Positions 8,602-17,022 of a stretch of DNA of 64,000 nucleotides are shown in pieces. Both the position numbers and the translations under genes were made by a program. The first letter of the stretch is position 1. The number at the start of each line of letters is the position of its first letter. The DNA is from Pedobacter planticolens (lineage in GTDB: Bacteria; Bacteroidota; Bacteroidia; Sphingobacteriales; Sphingobacteriaceae), in the NCBI RefSeq assembly GCF_014172375.1, contig NZ_WNXD01000001.1, positions 930,001 to 994,000 of the forward strand, written 5' to 3'. The notes under the pieces were generated by a model. That model was given only the letters and a program-made list of their open reading frames with translations. It searched no databases and was not told where the DNA came from.

Positions 8602-9678
8602 TTGAATACTGAAATCCTAATTTTAAAGGCATATCAGGGTGACTGCATTTTAATCAAAACATTCGATGAAAATGAAGACTGCTTTAATATCCTAATTGAT
8701 GGGGGTACCCCAAACACATTTGATTTTTCTTTGCGGAATGAATTAAAGGATATAGCTATTATTGATCTTTTGGTTCTGACGCACATTGACTCAGACCATA
8801 TTGGCGGGGTGATCAAATTCTTAAAAAACTCCTTGGCCAATGGAATTGAGATAAGAAAATATTGGGTAAACTGCTTAAACTTGATCGAGGTAGGTTTTTC
8901 AAGTGGCAAGATCAGTTACGGACAGGCAAAGAGCCTCGAAGAACTATTGTTGGAAAAGAAGGAACCTTTATCAAAATTCAATGAGGCCATTTTTTTTAGT
9001 TCGCAAATTCGACAGGACAGAGGAATAACTATTACAGTTCTCTCACCAACATCAGAAATTATTGACTCATTGAAGAAAGGTTGGCCCGAACTGAGTGAGG
9101 AGTACCAGAAAAAACTAAAAGAGGTCAAAATCTCCGGTACGGTATTGTCACAGGTATCTAAAGGCAGCCTTAGGGATTTAGCCAAAGAAGATTTCCGGCA
9201 CCAGAAAACCATTGAAAATGATATTGTCAATAGTTCCTGTATTGCAATGTTGATTAAAGGAATCGATTTCAGCTTTCTTGCATTAGGTGATTCCCGTGCC
9301 GAAGTCGTGGAGCAGAGTTTAAGAAAACTCGAATACAATGATACCGATAACAAGCTAAAGGTAGATTATGTGAAAATATCCCATCATGGCAGCAAAAATA
9401 ATACCTCAGCTAGTCTATTGGATCTAATAGAAAGTGAAAAGTTTATCATATCGACAAATGGCGGCGGAGCCGCAACTAGACATCCAGACCGTGAAACAAT
9501 AGCCAGAATATTATTTCACCCCAAAAGGGATTTTACAAAGAAGGTCACAATCATTTTCAATTATCCTTTGTCCAACATTGCATCAAAGTCGGGTGAGTTG
9601 TTTACAGAAGATGAAATGGAAGATGGAAATTGGTGCATCCAGCAGGATATAACTAACCTTGAATTAAACGATGCCTAA
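8602..9678 (+). CDS. Soluble metallo-beta-lactamase-fold protein (ComEC-like MBL)
   Basis: A 358-residue protein with the MBL fold throughout. The metal motif is LTHIDSDHIGG (H61, D63, D65, H66), a variant of HxHxDH seen in ComEC-related hydrolases. Later metal-site positions are LALGDSR (Asp) and VKISHHGSKNN (His). The likely role is hydrolysis of a phosphoester or nucleotide, or a signalling role; the substrate cannot be read from sequence. There are no membrane segments, so it is not a DNA-uptake ComEC. The start is a TTG at 8602, immediately before the first strand. Its end overlaps the protease gene by 8 bases. It is the first gene of a four-gene unit. Confidence 0.8.
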   Translation: MNTEILILKAYQGDCILIKTFDENEDCFNILIDGGTPNTFDFSLRNELKDIAIIDLLVLTHIDSDHIGGVIKFLKNSLANGIEIRKYWVNCLNLIEVGFSSGKISYGQAKSLEELLLEKKEPLSKFNEAIFFSSQIRQDRGITITVLSPTSEIIDSLKKGWPELSEEYQKKLKEVKISGTVLSQVSKGSLRDLAKEDFRHQKTIENDIVNSSCIAMLIKGIDFSFLALGDSRAEVVEQSLRKLEYNDTDNKLKVDYVKISHHGSKNNTSASLLDLIESEKFIISTNGGGAATRHPDRETIARILFHPKRDFTKKVTIIFNYPLSNIASKSGELFTEDEMEDGNWCIQQDITNLELNDA

Positions 9679-10792
9679 GAAAATTTTAAATCAATGTTGC
9701 GTCAGGACCTATTTGATGCACGATGGCAAAAGAGTGAACCAAGGTAGCGGGGTAATTGTCACTCACGACGAGAAATTTTTCGTACTGACTGCTGAACACT
9801 GTATTGCAGGAGAAAATGATGAATTTAAAGATATAGATCCTGAAAATATTATCATAGAATATCAGGATGATTTTTCAGCTCCTTTCCAAAAAATAAATGT
9901 GCTGTCGGTTTTCGAATTGGATAAAATAAATGATTGGGCACTTTTGGAAATTGAAAAGCCGAATATCGATTGCGATTTTATGCAGGTTAAACTTGGTGAT
10001 AAATTCGTGATGGATGAAGGCATTTATTTTAGGGGGTATCAAAGTTACAATGATTCATCTCCAAGGACATGGGAAGGAAGCATTATAGACCTTGCACAAA
10101 AGGAATTCAAGATTACAATCAAAGGAACTTTTGAGCAAGGCGGTGAATTAGGAGCCAATCTTGCTAAGGGATTATCGGGAAGTGGCGTATATATGATCAG
10201 GGGAAATACTCTTTATTTAATAGGTCATCTAAAAAATGTTATTGGTGAAATTGCGTTAAATAATGATATAATGTGCTGTAAGCTCACAAATCTCAATGAA
10301 AAGCTAAACAAAAGGGATTGGACGGATATGGGCTCTCTTAATGAGTTGGATGTCTGGGAAAAAACCAATCAAAAATTGGTTACTGAAGAGGACGTTAAAG
10401 GCTGGATCGAAGGGCATGACGAATACTTTGATAAGCTACTTAGGAAGTCGAAAACACTTTACCCAGATGAAAAGGCCGAAACTGTAGCGAGGGAAAGGAT
10501 TTTAAGTTTTCTGGAACAAGAATATAAAAATGACCAGATAAGGAATGTAAGTGACCTTATCAGCAAGTATGAGGCAACTTCTGAAGTATTTGAACAGGCT
10601 GTAAAATCGGATTATACAAGAACAGTAAATACAAGAAATGAGGCGAAGGACCTATTGTTAAAACTGCAGACAGAGTTTTCCGAGCATATTAAGGACCTGG
10701 TTAACGATAAGAGTAACAAGCGCAATTTGGAGTTGGCAAAGCATAAAGTGACATGGTGGTTGATGAATTGTTCATTTAATTTTGTTGAGTGA
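9671..10792 (+). CDS. Trypsin-like serine protease with C-terminal helical domain
   Basis: A 373-residue protein. Residues about 10-215 form a trypsin-like domain with a complete-looking triad: H43 (FVLTAEHC), D88 (NDWALLEI) and S169 (GLSGSGVY). The C-terminal ~150 residues are helical and charged and resemble the carboxy-terminal adaptor regions fused to effectors in ABC-three-component systems; that comparison is my inference. There is no signal peptide, so it is probably a cytoplasmic regulated protease. It overlaps the MBL gene at its start and the next gene at its end. MBL plus trypsin pairs are also known in type I AVAST systems, but there with a STAND NTPase, which is absent here. Confidence 0.8.
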   Translation: MPKKILNQCCVRTYLMHDGKRVNQGSGVIVTHDEKFFVLTAEHCIAGENDEFKDIDPENIIIEYQDDFSAPFQKINVLSVFELDKINDWALLEIEKPNIDCDFMQVKLGDKFVMDEGIYFRGYQSYNDSSPRTWEGSIIDLAQKEFKITIKGTFEQGGELGANLAKGLSGSGVYMIRGNTLYLIGHLKNVIGEIALNNDIMCCKLTNLNEKLNKRDWTDMGSLNELDVWEKTNQKLVTEEDVKGWIEGHDEYFDKLLRKSKTLYPDEKAETVARERILSFLEQEYKNDQIRNVSDLISKYEATSEVFEQAVKSDYTRTVNTRNEAKDLLLKLQTEFSEHIKDLVNDKSNKRNLELAKHKVTWWLMNCSFNFVE

Positions 10793-11250
10793 TGATAGAA
10801 GTCAAATTAGATATAAAAGCAATACCCGTTCCGTTGCGGTACCAGCCAATTTATAAGATCATAATATTATTAGCTATATTAAGATATGGTACTTCCAGGC
10901 CTTATAACTCAACATTTCTCAAACTGCATCTATATATGTGGGCTTTGAGATCAGAGGAAAACTACGAAATTTTGCTGTCGGTAAAACAAAAAAAACGTGA
11001 TACTATTGTCCCTTGGATTTTTGAACCTTCCTTGGACAAAATCGTTACTCTGGCAGTTATCAATGGGCTCTGTAAACGAGAGATTTTAAGCAATGAATTG
11101 CAAATCCAAATTGTCGATAGTGGGTTAGAACTCTTGACGAAGATTGAGCAAATGAACTTGTTTAATGAAGATATAGGTAAAATAAAGCAAATAGGAATCA
11201 TACCACAAACTTCTATTTCTAAAGCAAACAGTAATTGGGAAATTTTTTAG
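10789..11250 (+). CDS. Probable middle component of an ABC-three-component system
   Basis: A 153-residue protein of predicted winged-helix character. It has a proline-rich start (IPVPLRYQPIYKII), a helix-rich core, and a stretch like a wing (CKREILSNELQIQIVDSG). Size, position directly before the ABC ATPase and 3-base spacing fit the small middle component of ABC-3C conflict systems. The start may be GTG at 10789 or ATG at 10792; the latter gives a TGATG overlap with the protease stop and is equally plausible. Function in the family is thought to be an adaptor linking ATPase and effector. The family call is tentative because I could not run a profile search. Confidence 0.55.
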   Translation: MMIEVKLDIKAIPVPLRYQPIYKIIILLAILRYGTSRPYNSTFLKLHLYMWALRSEENYEILLSVKQKKRDTIVPWIFEPSLDKIVTLAVINGLCKREILSNELQIQIVDSGLELLTKIEQMNLFNEDIGKIKQIGIIPQTSISKANSNWEIF

Positions 11251-11253
11251 ATT

Positions 11254-13404
11254 ATGTTCAGAATAAATAGATTAAGATTAGAAATACAACCAAATGAAAG
11301 TCAACCTTCCAATGAAAAATATGGGTTTGATATTTCTTTTAAGTCTGGATTGAACATAATTGCAGGTCAAAATTCAAAAGGTAAGTCTACTATAGGTTCG
11401 AGCATTTATTACGCCCTTGGTATGGAGGAGTTATTAGGAGCGAAAAATGAGGCTGCACTTGGTAAAGCCTTGAAAACTGAATTTGATATAATGGATACCA
11501 AGACTAATGAGCTTGTTCCACACAGAATTTTGTATTCCAAGGTATTTATTGAAATTTCGAACGAAAGAGGAGAACTAGCAACAATAAGAAGATACATCAA
11601 TTCGAATGAGAAAGATTCGAATCAAAATGATGTCAACACCAAAAAAGCAGTTGTCTATTTTTCTTCCTACGATGATATTTCTCCGGAAGTCAAAAGTCAG
11701 CCACTTTTTCTTAGAAATAACAATAACAATAGTGATAATTATGGATTTTACCACTGGCTTGCTGAATTTATAGGATTTGAACTCCCTGAGGTGTTGAATA
11801 GTTCCGCAAAAGAGGGTAAAAGTGTGCTTTATCTCCAAACCATCTTTACAGCAATCTTTATCGAACAAACAAAAGGTTGGTCAGACTTTTTAGCGACGAT
11901 ACCCTACTTCGGCATACCGAAAAACAAAGAAAAGGTCATCGAATTTTTACTTAACCTGAATGAATTGAATATTTCCTCAGAACGAGATCGTTTGGAGAAG
12001 GAAGAAAACCGTATTCAGTCCAATTGGGACAGAATTACAGCTAAACTTGAAGTGCTAACCTCAGAATATGGAGGTCGACTTTCTTCACTACCGGAGAATC
12101 TCACAGCGGATGAAGGCAATTTAAAATTAACTTCATTATTCCTTAAAGATGATACAGCTGAAAACAGCGAAAAATCAATAAGGGCGTTACGAGAAAAATA
12201 TACTGCTGACCTTGATGCACTGAGGAATATTCCCGTGAAAAAAGTTGGTGACAACAAGGATTATATACGCACCCGATTGGAGACTTTATACAAGGATCAG
12301 TCACTGTTTATGAAAAGGTTCGAGGAATTTGACCTTGCTCTATCTCTGCAAAAGAGCCAGCATGATACAATTCAGAAACACTTAAGTAATATTAATAAAG
12401 AACTTGCCTCACAAAAAGGAATACAAAATGTAATCGATGAGTCTTTGCTGATCACTGATGTGTATGATAAATGTCCAACATGTAAACAAACTGTTTCCGA
12501 TGATCTTTTGCTCGAAGAGGGAGTTACCATTGAGAAATTGAGCCTCACCCAAAATATTACCTACTTAACCGGTCAGCAAAGAATTATCAAGAATTCAATA
12601 ACGTCGTTAAATTCGGTTATAGATGAAAAAGATGTTATGCGCAAATATTATCTCAGAAAGCAACGCGAACTGGAAGAAGAAATAAAAATCATACTTCAAG
12701 AGTTGATAACTGATGATAGAGATTACTCTGACACTGACACGTTAGTTCGTGTACGTTTGGAGAAAAAATTAAATGAATTAAGCGCGATAGATGACAGATT
12801 TTCTCATTACATCTCTCTGTTAAAAGAAATAGCCGTGGCTTATAAAAATCTTCTAAATCAGAAAAGTAATCTGGAGGGAAGTTCTGCCGTTGACAATAGA
12901 AAATTAAATGAACTTGAAACAATGTTCAAATCTGATTACTTATTCCCATTCAAATATTCAAGCAATAAACCATATAATATTTACATCCAAAAAAACCAAC
13001 CATTCAAATATTATCCGGTATTTAAGTATAGTGAAAGTGATGATTTGCCCCAATCAATTAAAACCAATTCATCCGCCTCTGACTTCATAAGGACTATATG
13101 GGCCTACTCTTTAAGTTTATTGAACAAGGGTTCAAACCATCCAGGTATTGTATTGTTCGATGAACCGGGGCAGCATTCAGTTAGTAGCGAAAGCTTGAAA
13201 GTTTTGTTTGAGAAAAGTGCAGCGGTGAAAGCTAAACAGATTATAATATTTACTTCTATTCAAAAGGTGCTCATAAAAGATGGTGACAAAGACACAGATA
13301 CCCTGGACTTGGATTCACTATTATCCAATCTACAAGTAAATACAGATTATCATATTTATAGGTTACCAGAGATAGGAAAAAGCATCAATTTATTGCAAAG
13401 TTAA
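11254..13404 (+). CDS. Rad50/SMC-like ABC ATPase of the defence operon
   Basis: A 716-residue protein. Walker A is at residues 38-46 (GQNSKGKST). A long coiled-coil-like insert follows, with a zinc-hook-type motif KCPTCKQ near 406-411 in its middle. The C-terminal ATPase half has an ABC-signature-like stretch (SSASDFIRTIWAYSLSLL) and Walker B with D-loop near residues 628-642 (GIVLFDEPGQHSVSSE). The order matches Rad50-like ABC proteins used as nucleic-acid sensors in conflict systems. It is the last gene of the MBL, protease, middle-component operon. Its 3' end converges on the FRG gene with 6 bases between stops. Confidence 0.85.
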   Translation: MFRINRLRLEIQPNESQPSNEKYGFDISFKSGLNIIAGQNSKGKSTIGSSIYYALGMEELLGAKNEAALGKALKTEFDIMDTKTNELVPHRILYSKVFIEISNERGELATIRRYINSNEKDSNQNDVNTKKAVVYFSSYDDISPEVKSQPLFLRNNNNNSDNYGFYHWLAEFIGFELPEVLNSSAKEGKSVLYLQTIFTAIFIEQTKGWSDFLATIPYFGIPKNKEKVIEFLLNLNELNISSERDRLEKEENRIQSNWDRITAKLEVLTSEYGGRLSSLPENLTADEGNLKLTSLFLKDDTAENSEKSIRALREKYTADLDALRNIPVKKVGDNKDYIRTRLETLYKDQSLFMKRFEEFDLALSLQKSQHDTIQKHLSNINKELASQKGIQNVIDESLLITDVYDKCPTCKQTVSDDLLLEEGVTIEKLSLTQNITYLTGQQRIIKNSITSLNSVIDEKDVMRKYYLRKQRELEEEIKIILQELITDDRDYSDTDTLVRVRLEKKLNELSAIDDRFSHYISLLKEIAVAYKNLLNQKSNLEGSSAVDNRKLNELETMFKSDYLFPFKYSSNKPYNIYIQKNQPFKYYPVFKYSESDDLPQSIKTNSSASDFIRTIWAYSLSLLNKGSNHPGIVLFDEPGQHSVSSESLKVLFEKSAAVKAKQIIIFTSIQKVLIKDGDKDTDTLDLDSLLSNLQVNTDYHIYRLPEIGKSINLLQS

Positions 13405-13410
13405 TTATAA

Positions 13411-14175
13411 TTAAAACTTTTCATCTTCTAGCTTTGAATATCTCCATTCCAGATTCTTGCAAAACCCATCAATGTCTGGAAATACTGAGGCATTATTAAT
13501 TCCAAGGATGCTAAGTTGTTTCCTGATAGACGCAAAATCTTCCCCTTTTATATGAATTGGGATTAGTTTTTTCTTAAATACCTTATTGTTTTCAAATCGG
13601 ACAAAGCCATCTGAGTCTAAAATCTTGTGTACTGTAAATACCCCTGATTGCGCAGAGATTCTCTTACTTATTATGGTAGATTTGAAAACCTTCGTAATGT
13701 TGTTGTTGAGTGGGTCGGCAGTAGTAGTATCGGTTCGGTAATCAGTTGATGTTGGTGCAAACACCCATACAATACCATTCAAAGCTTTACCATATTTATT
13801 TATAACTGGAGGCTTACAGACTGCAAACCATAAACCTATCAAAGCACTACAAGACCAATCTAATAAACGGGTAGGTAATCCATGATGCTGTGCGAGAGCG
13901 AGTAGGTCCCAGTTGTTTTCTGGTTTAAACTCGGATAGCGGTAGTATTCCCCGCCTAAATTCGTCAAGAATTAATTTCTCCGTTTTGATTTTGCTATCAG
14001 TTTTCTTCCTTAGATTTAACCTTCCAATCTTAGGAATTAATGGTAAATCCACAGTCTGACCTCTAAAAAGAAGTTCTGAGTTAACTTCTTTGTCGCAATA
14101 TAGCATATATAACATGTCAACTTCATCTATATATTGGGATACATTTTTAATAACTATAGGTTCATTCTCGCTCAT
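13411..14175 (-). CDS. FRG-domain protein
   Basis: A 254-residue protein with the FRG domain signature: LLFRGQTVDLPLIPKIGR (about residues 37-54) and AQHHGLPTRLLDWSCSALIG (about 92-111). The biochemical function of FRG domains is not well established, although such proteins occur often in defence islands and prophages. The gene stands alone on the minus strand, convergent with the ABC ATPase gene; the short palindrome between the stops (TTAATTATAATTAA) may act as a weak shared terminator. It could be an independent cargo gene or an accessory of the neighbouring operon. Confidence 0.8.
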   Translation of the reverse strand: MSENEPIVIKNVSQYIDEVDMLYMLYCDKEVNSELLFRGQTVDLPLIPKIGRLNLRKKTDSKIKTEKLILDEFRRGILPLSEFKPENNWDLLALAQHHGLPTRLLDWSCSALIGLWFAVCKPPVINKYGKALNGIVWVFAPTSTDYRTDTTTADPLNNNITKVFKSTIISKRISAQSGVFTVHKILDSDGFVRFENNKVFKKKLIPIHIKGEDFASIRKQLSILGINNASVFPDIDGFCKNLEWRYSKLEDEKF

Positions 14176-14329
14176 GGTTGTTACTTTAGCTCATCTAATA
14201 TAAGTAATTAAATATCAACTTGATTTGGATTCTGAACAGCCGATAATTTATCGCCGCAAATTCTTTTCTATGGTCCAACAGGCGAATCTCAAAAGCGATT
14301 TAAGAGAAATATATAATTTCCAATTAGGA

Positions 14330-15628
14330 TTATATTTCTACCACCGAATGTAGGTTAGCCCTCCATTGTTCAAAGTTTTCCTGTACCCCCTTCGTAATGC
14401 CACGATGGTTAATCCGACTGAAAAGAATATCCTGATCGACTGCCCTTTCAACATATCTGCTGCGGTATTTACTTCTTCCAATCTCCAGTACCAGTTTCAG
14501 GCTTTCATCAATTCTTTCATAGGAATGATTTGAACTTTTGGAAACAGACCAGATATATGTCGCATTTTTATCCAACAGTTCCCAACAAAAATGCATATGT
14601 TCGCTTCCTTCCACATGGAACAAAAAGCCAAATGACGGCCTGATTGTATATCTGAGGTTATGGACATTGGATTGTTTATGGGCAGAAAGGTATTCAAGTT
14701 GTTCCCTGTTACGGATGCGTCGTCTATTGCTCAGTAGATGCACGATCTGCTTGGGCTCCACGATCAAAAGATGATTTGGGTCGTCGCCCAATAATTCGTT
14801 GAGCTGGATTCCAGATATAGATGGGCCATGGGTCTCAGGCGAATTCCTGTCGGGAGAGATCCTTAAGATCCTTTCTGTTGCAATGGCTTCAATCAGCTCG
14901 GATGTTATCTGGGCAATTTCCACTGATGTGCCATCGATATGGAGTAGCTGGAGCCCTTCAATGGAAACCTCGTAGCTGACCACAAAATAATTCTTTCCAT
15001 TGATCTTCTTTCCAAAATAAGACTTGATGGTGTCGAACTCCTTTTTAAGGAATGTATTTTTCACTCTTAGGGTTATTGGTTGTGACTGCCATTCAACTTT
15101 AATTTGAACGCTTACTTTTCCATCTTCGAATATCGCATCGCTGTATTTAATCTTTCCTAGATACATCCGTTTGCGGACTTGCCAGGTTTCGGAAGCTGAC
15201 AGCTGTTCAAGATCTGTTAGCTGGTTCTTTTCAGGTCCTTTCTTACTTGAATTGCTATCGTTCCTCATTGACTCTACATTCATTTTTTCAATTGTCTTTG
15301 GATCGATGAATTTTAGTAAGGATATCTTTTGGTACATGAACAGCAACTTTGAGAATTCCCTCCAATCGAGGTTCTGGAATTCAATCCGGTCTATAGCTAC
15401 ACGCACCTGCTGGTTGTAGAAAGCGGAAGTTCGGGTGGGGTGGTAGTTGGTGATGATCATGATGGCTATTCCCACCATAAAATGGAGCTCGACTTCAAGA
15501 AACCTGTCCAGGTGTGGCGAAAAATTGACAGATCCGTTCGGGAAGGTAGTTTGCTCAATTGAAAAGGACGTTTCTGGATTGATGAAAATCCTGCCGTCCT
15601 TGATTTTTATGATCCTTCTGTTGCGCAT
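14330..15628 (-). CDS. Hypothetical protein (432 aa), defence-island orphan
   Basis: I do not recognise a family. The protein is soluble with mixed alpha/beta character and no signal peptide. A Ser/Asn/Lys-rich linker near residues 122-137 separates an N-terminal part (with FLEVELHFMVGIAIMII, possibly a buried helix) from a larger C-terminal part with regular strands (LRYTIRPSFGFLFHVEGSEH). The C-terminus is basic and helical. It is monocistronic and lies between the FRG gene and a long inverted repeat at 15707-15788 that covers its promoter region. Location suggests a defence or mobile-element cargo gene; this is inference only. Confidence 0.6.
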   Translation of the reverse strand: MRNRRIIKIKDGRIFINPETSFSIEQTTFPNGSVNFSPHLDRFLEVELHFMVGIAIMIITNYHPTRTSAFYNQQVRVAIDRIEFQNLDWREFSKLLFMYQKISLLKFIDPKTIEKMNVESMRNDSNSSKKGPEKNQLTDLEQLSASETWQVRKRMYLGKIKYSDAIFEDGKVSVQIKVEWQSQPITLRVKNTFLKKEFDTIKSYFGKKINGKNYFVVSYEVSIEGLQLLHIDGTSVEIAQITSELIEAIATERILRISPDRNSPETHGPSISGIQLNELLGDDPNHLLIVEPKQIVHLLSNRRRIRNREQLEYLSAHKQSNVHNLRYTIRPSFGFLFHVEGSEHMHFCWELLDKNATYIWSVSKSSNHSYERIDESLKLVLEIGRSKYRSRYVERAVDQDILFSRINHRGITKGVQENFEQWRANLHSVVEI

Positions 15629-15706
15629 TGAGAGAATAATTTAGAGTTCAATTTATTAAAAAATCTATTAGGAAAAAATATTTTACCTAGTGTCGGTTTG
15701 TCAATG

Positions 15707-15788
15707 TGGCGATATATCTTCCTATTTCCCATATTGGTTTTTACCTTGCTCAATAGGTGAAAAAATCCAATATGGGAAAACTTCGCCA
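15707..15788. repeat. Long imperfect inverted repeat (hairpin)
   Basis: The core arms are 13-bp perfect inverted repeats, TTTCCCATATTGG at 15725-15737 and CCAATATGGGAAA at 15767-15779. Inner (ACCT with AGGT) and outer (TGGCGA with TCGCCA) pairs extend the hairpin to about 80 nt. It lies 80-160 bases upstream of the 432-aa gene. It could be a MITE-like remnant, an operator or an RNA structure. Confidence 0.6.
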
Positions 15789-15856
15789 ACTGATTGCTCA
15801 TCTTGTGGAGATGGGATATTGACTGAAGAAATATAGATTACATTATCTCCATAACG

Positions 15857-16014
15857 AATCGTTCAATATTTGTTCGCCTGGGATATTTAAAATGTGCTTT
15901 TAGGCTTTCCTAAAGCCGAAAACCGCTGTAAATCTGAAATCAAATTCATCAAATTAAAGTTTTCCGGGTGTACAAATAAGAAAAAGCTTCCCATAAGGGA
16001 AGCTTTTTCTTATT
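15857..16014 (+). repeat. Structured repeat, copy 2 (candidate ncRNA or island boundary)
   Basis: The second copy of the element at 4648-4800, in the same orientation, with the same block order and spacing. Here the outer arms pair as TATTTGT with ACAAATA (near 15971-15978), whereas copy 1 uses GTTCG with CGAAC, so the pairing is retained with different bases. The copies bracket about 11 kb containing the SPARTA and ABC operons. Confidence 0.65.
15975..16014 (+). terminator. 18-bp hairpin at the end of repeat copy 2
   Basis: A perfect 18-bp stem (15975-15992 with 15997-16014) around an ATAA loop, with the T-rich 3' arm typical of a terminator. Compared with copy 1 an A-T pair is replaced by G-C (ACTTCCC to GCTTCCC with the matching change opposite), a compensated change. 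It would end transcription before the lipoprotein gene at 16062. Confidence 0.7.
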
Positions 16015-16061
16015 AAGTCCGATTTTAACAAATCATCTCATAAAATCAGTATTTTTAAACG

Positions 16062-16604
16062 ATGAGAATGAAAAATATATCCTTTTTTACGCTTAAGCTA
16101 ATTTTCCTGCTGACATTTTTTTCTTCGTGCCAACAATCTAGTACTAACAGAAAAAAAGTACTCACAGATAGCCTGATAAAGGCGACTGAAAATATCGCGA
16201 TTGGCAACGCTAATTTTGGTATTACAGAAAAAGAATTTAATCTCTTGTTCCCAGATTCCCTTGTTGAATTAGGCGGTAATAAACATATTATAAGTTCGTA
16301 TTTTGATGAGATTGGAGGGCTTAACAAAGTTTACATGATTGATATGGCCACTTTTCATAACCTAAGATTTGATGATAAATTATTTGAAAGAATGGAGTTG
16401 CTTAAGCGATATTTTATGGCTACTTATGGTGCTCCAAAAGAAGATAGGGGATATCCGGTACAGAAAAAAATGAAAGATGGTAAGGTATTCGAATCTTGCA
16501 TATGGGATGTTGGTAGAAAAAGAATTTCGATTGGGATTGCTCTTGAAAAAACTGATCGCGGCAATATCTACTATGTGCTTTCCCATGTTGACAAAAAGGA
16601 ATAG
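16062..16604 (+). CDS. Putative lipoprotein (180 aa)
   Basis: An N-terminal signal peptide (ISFFTLKLIFLLTFFSSC) ends in a lipobox-like FSSC with the lipidation Cys at about residue 24, so this is probably an outer- or inner-membrane lipoprotein. The mature part (about 155 residues) has no motif I recognise; it contains FGITEKEFNLLFPDSL and a C-terminal strand region (ISIGIALEKTDRGNIYYVLS). Some small Bacteroidota lipoproteins share this general fold type, but I would not assign function. Monocistronic; the terminator-like hairpin at 15975-16014 separates it from upstream transcription. Confidence 0.7.
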   Translation: MRMKNISFFTLKLIFLLTFFSSCQQSSTNRKKVLTDSLIKATENIAIGNANFGITEKEFNLLFPDSLVELGGNKHIISSYFDEIGGLNKVYMIDMATFHNLRFDDKLFERMELLKRYFMATYGAPKEDRGYPVQKKMKDGKVFESCIWDVGRKRISIGIALEKTDRGNIYYVLSHVDKKE

Positions 16605-16643
16605 TACAAATCGTTCTGTCTCGTTCCGAAATAGGTTTACAGA

Positions 16644-16958
16644 TTAGGCGTTATTCCCCTTCAAAATTTCAACTTTCTCTCGCTCACTAGCCGACAACCT
16701 TTCATAAAGTTCTTTATTAGCGTCTAAAGCCTGCATTAACTTTTCTAAAGGATTAAATGTGCATTGGAAGTTCAATGATGCTGAATTATCAAGATATGTA
16801 TTACCAATAATGTTGAATACTGTCTCTTCATTGAAGTTTTTAATCGCTTCAGCCGAAAGCCCTAACACCTTCGCCACTTTCTCCAACGTACTATCCTCAA
16901 TTTCTTCGCTCTGCTCTAATATTAGCGTAAGAAACAACTCGGTAATTGTTTTTAACAA
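16644..16958 (-). pseudogene. Truncated XRE-family regulator (C-terminal part only)
   Basis: The stretch EQSEEIEDSTLEKVAKVLGL followed by SAEAIKNFNEE and a CTFNPLEKL tail matches the end of the HTH and the C-terminal region of XRE-type regulators common in Bacteroidota. Those proteins carry about 35 more N-terminal residues holding most of the helix-turn-helix. Here the frame starts with an unrelated hydrophobic stretch (MLKTITELFLTLILEQ), and no matching N-terminal part is found upstream on the minus strand. A recombination or insertion event probably removed it, so DNA binding is unlikely. It could still be expressed as a 104-aa protein. Confidence 0.6.
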
Positions 16959-17022
16959 TTGGTAGTGGTTTGGTACGGGCTTTAGTAAAGCTAATTTAGG
17001 TTTTTATTCACAACCTACAGCT

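Noticed and set aside
8602..9678. ComEC DNA-uptake protein
   Set aside because: The MBL motif is similar but the protein has no membrane channel domain and sits in a conflict operon.
13400..13418. Strong bidirectional terminator between the ABC ATPase and FRG genes
   Set aside because: There is a 14-bp AT palindrome, but it has no GC stem, so it is only a weak candidate and not listed as a feature.
15607..15801. 64-codon minus-strand frame overlapping the start of the 432-aa gene
   Set aside because: It runs through the long hairpin and the other gene's start, with no coding features.
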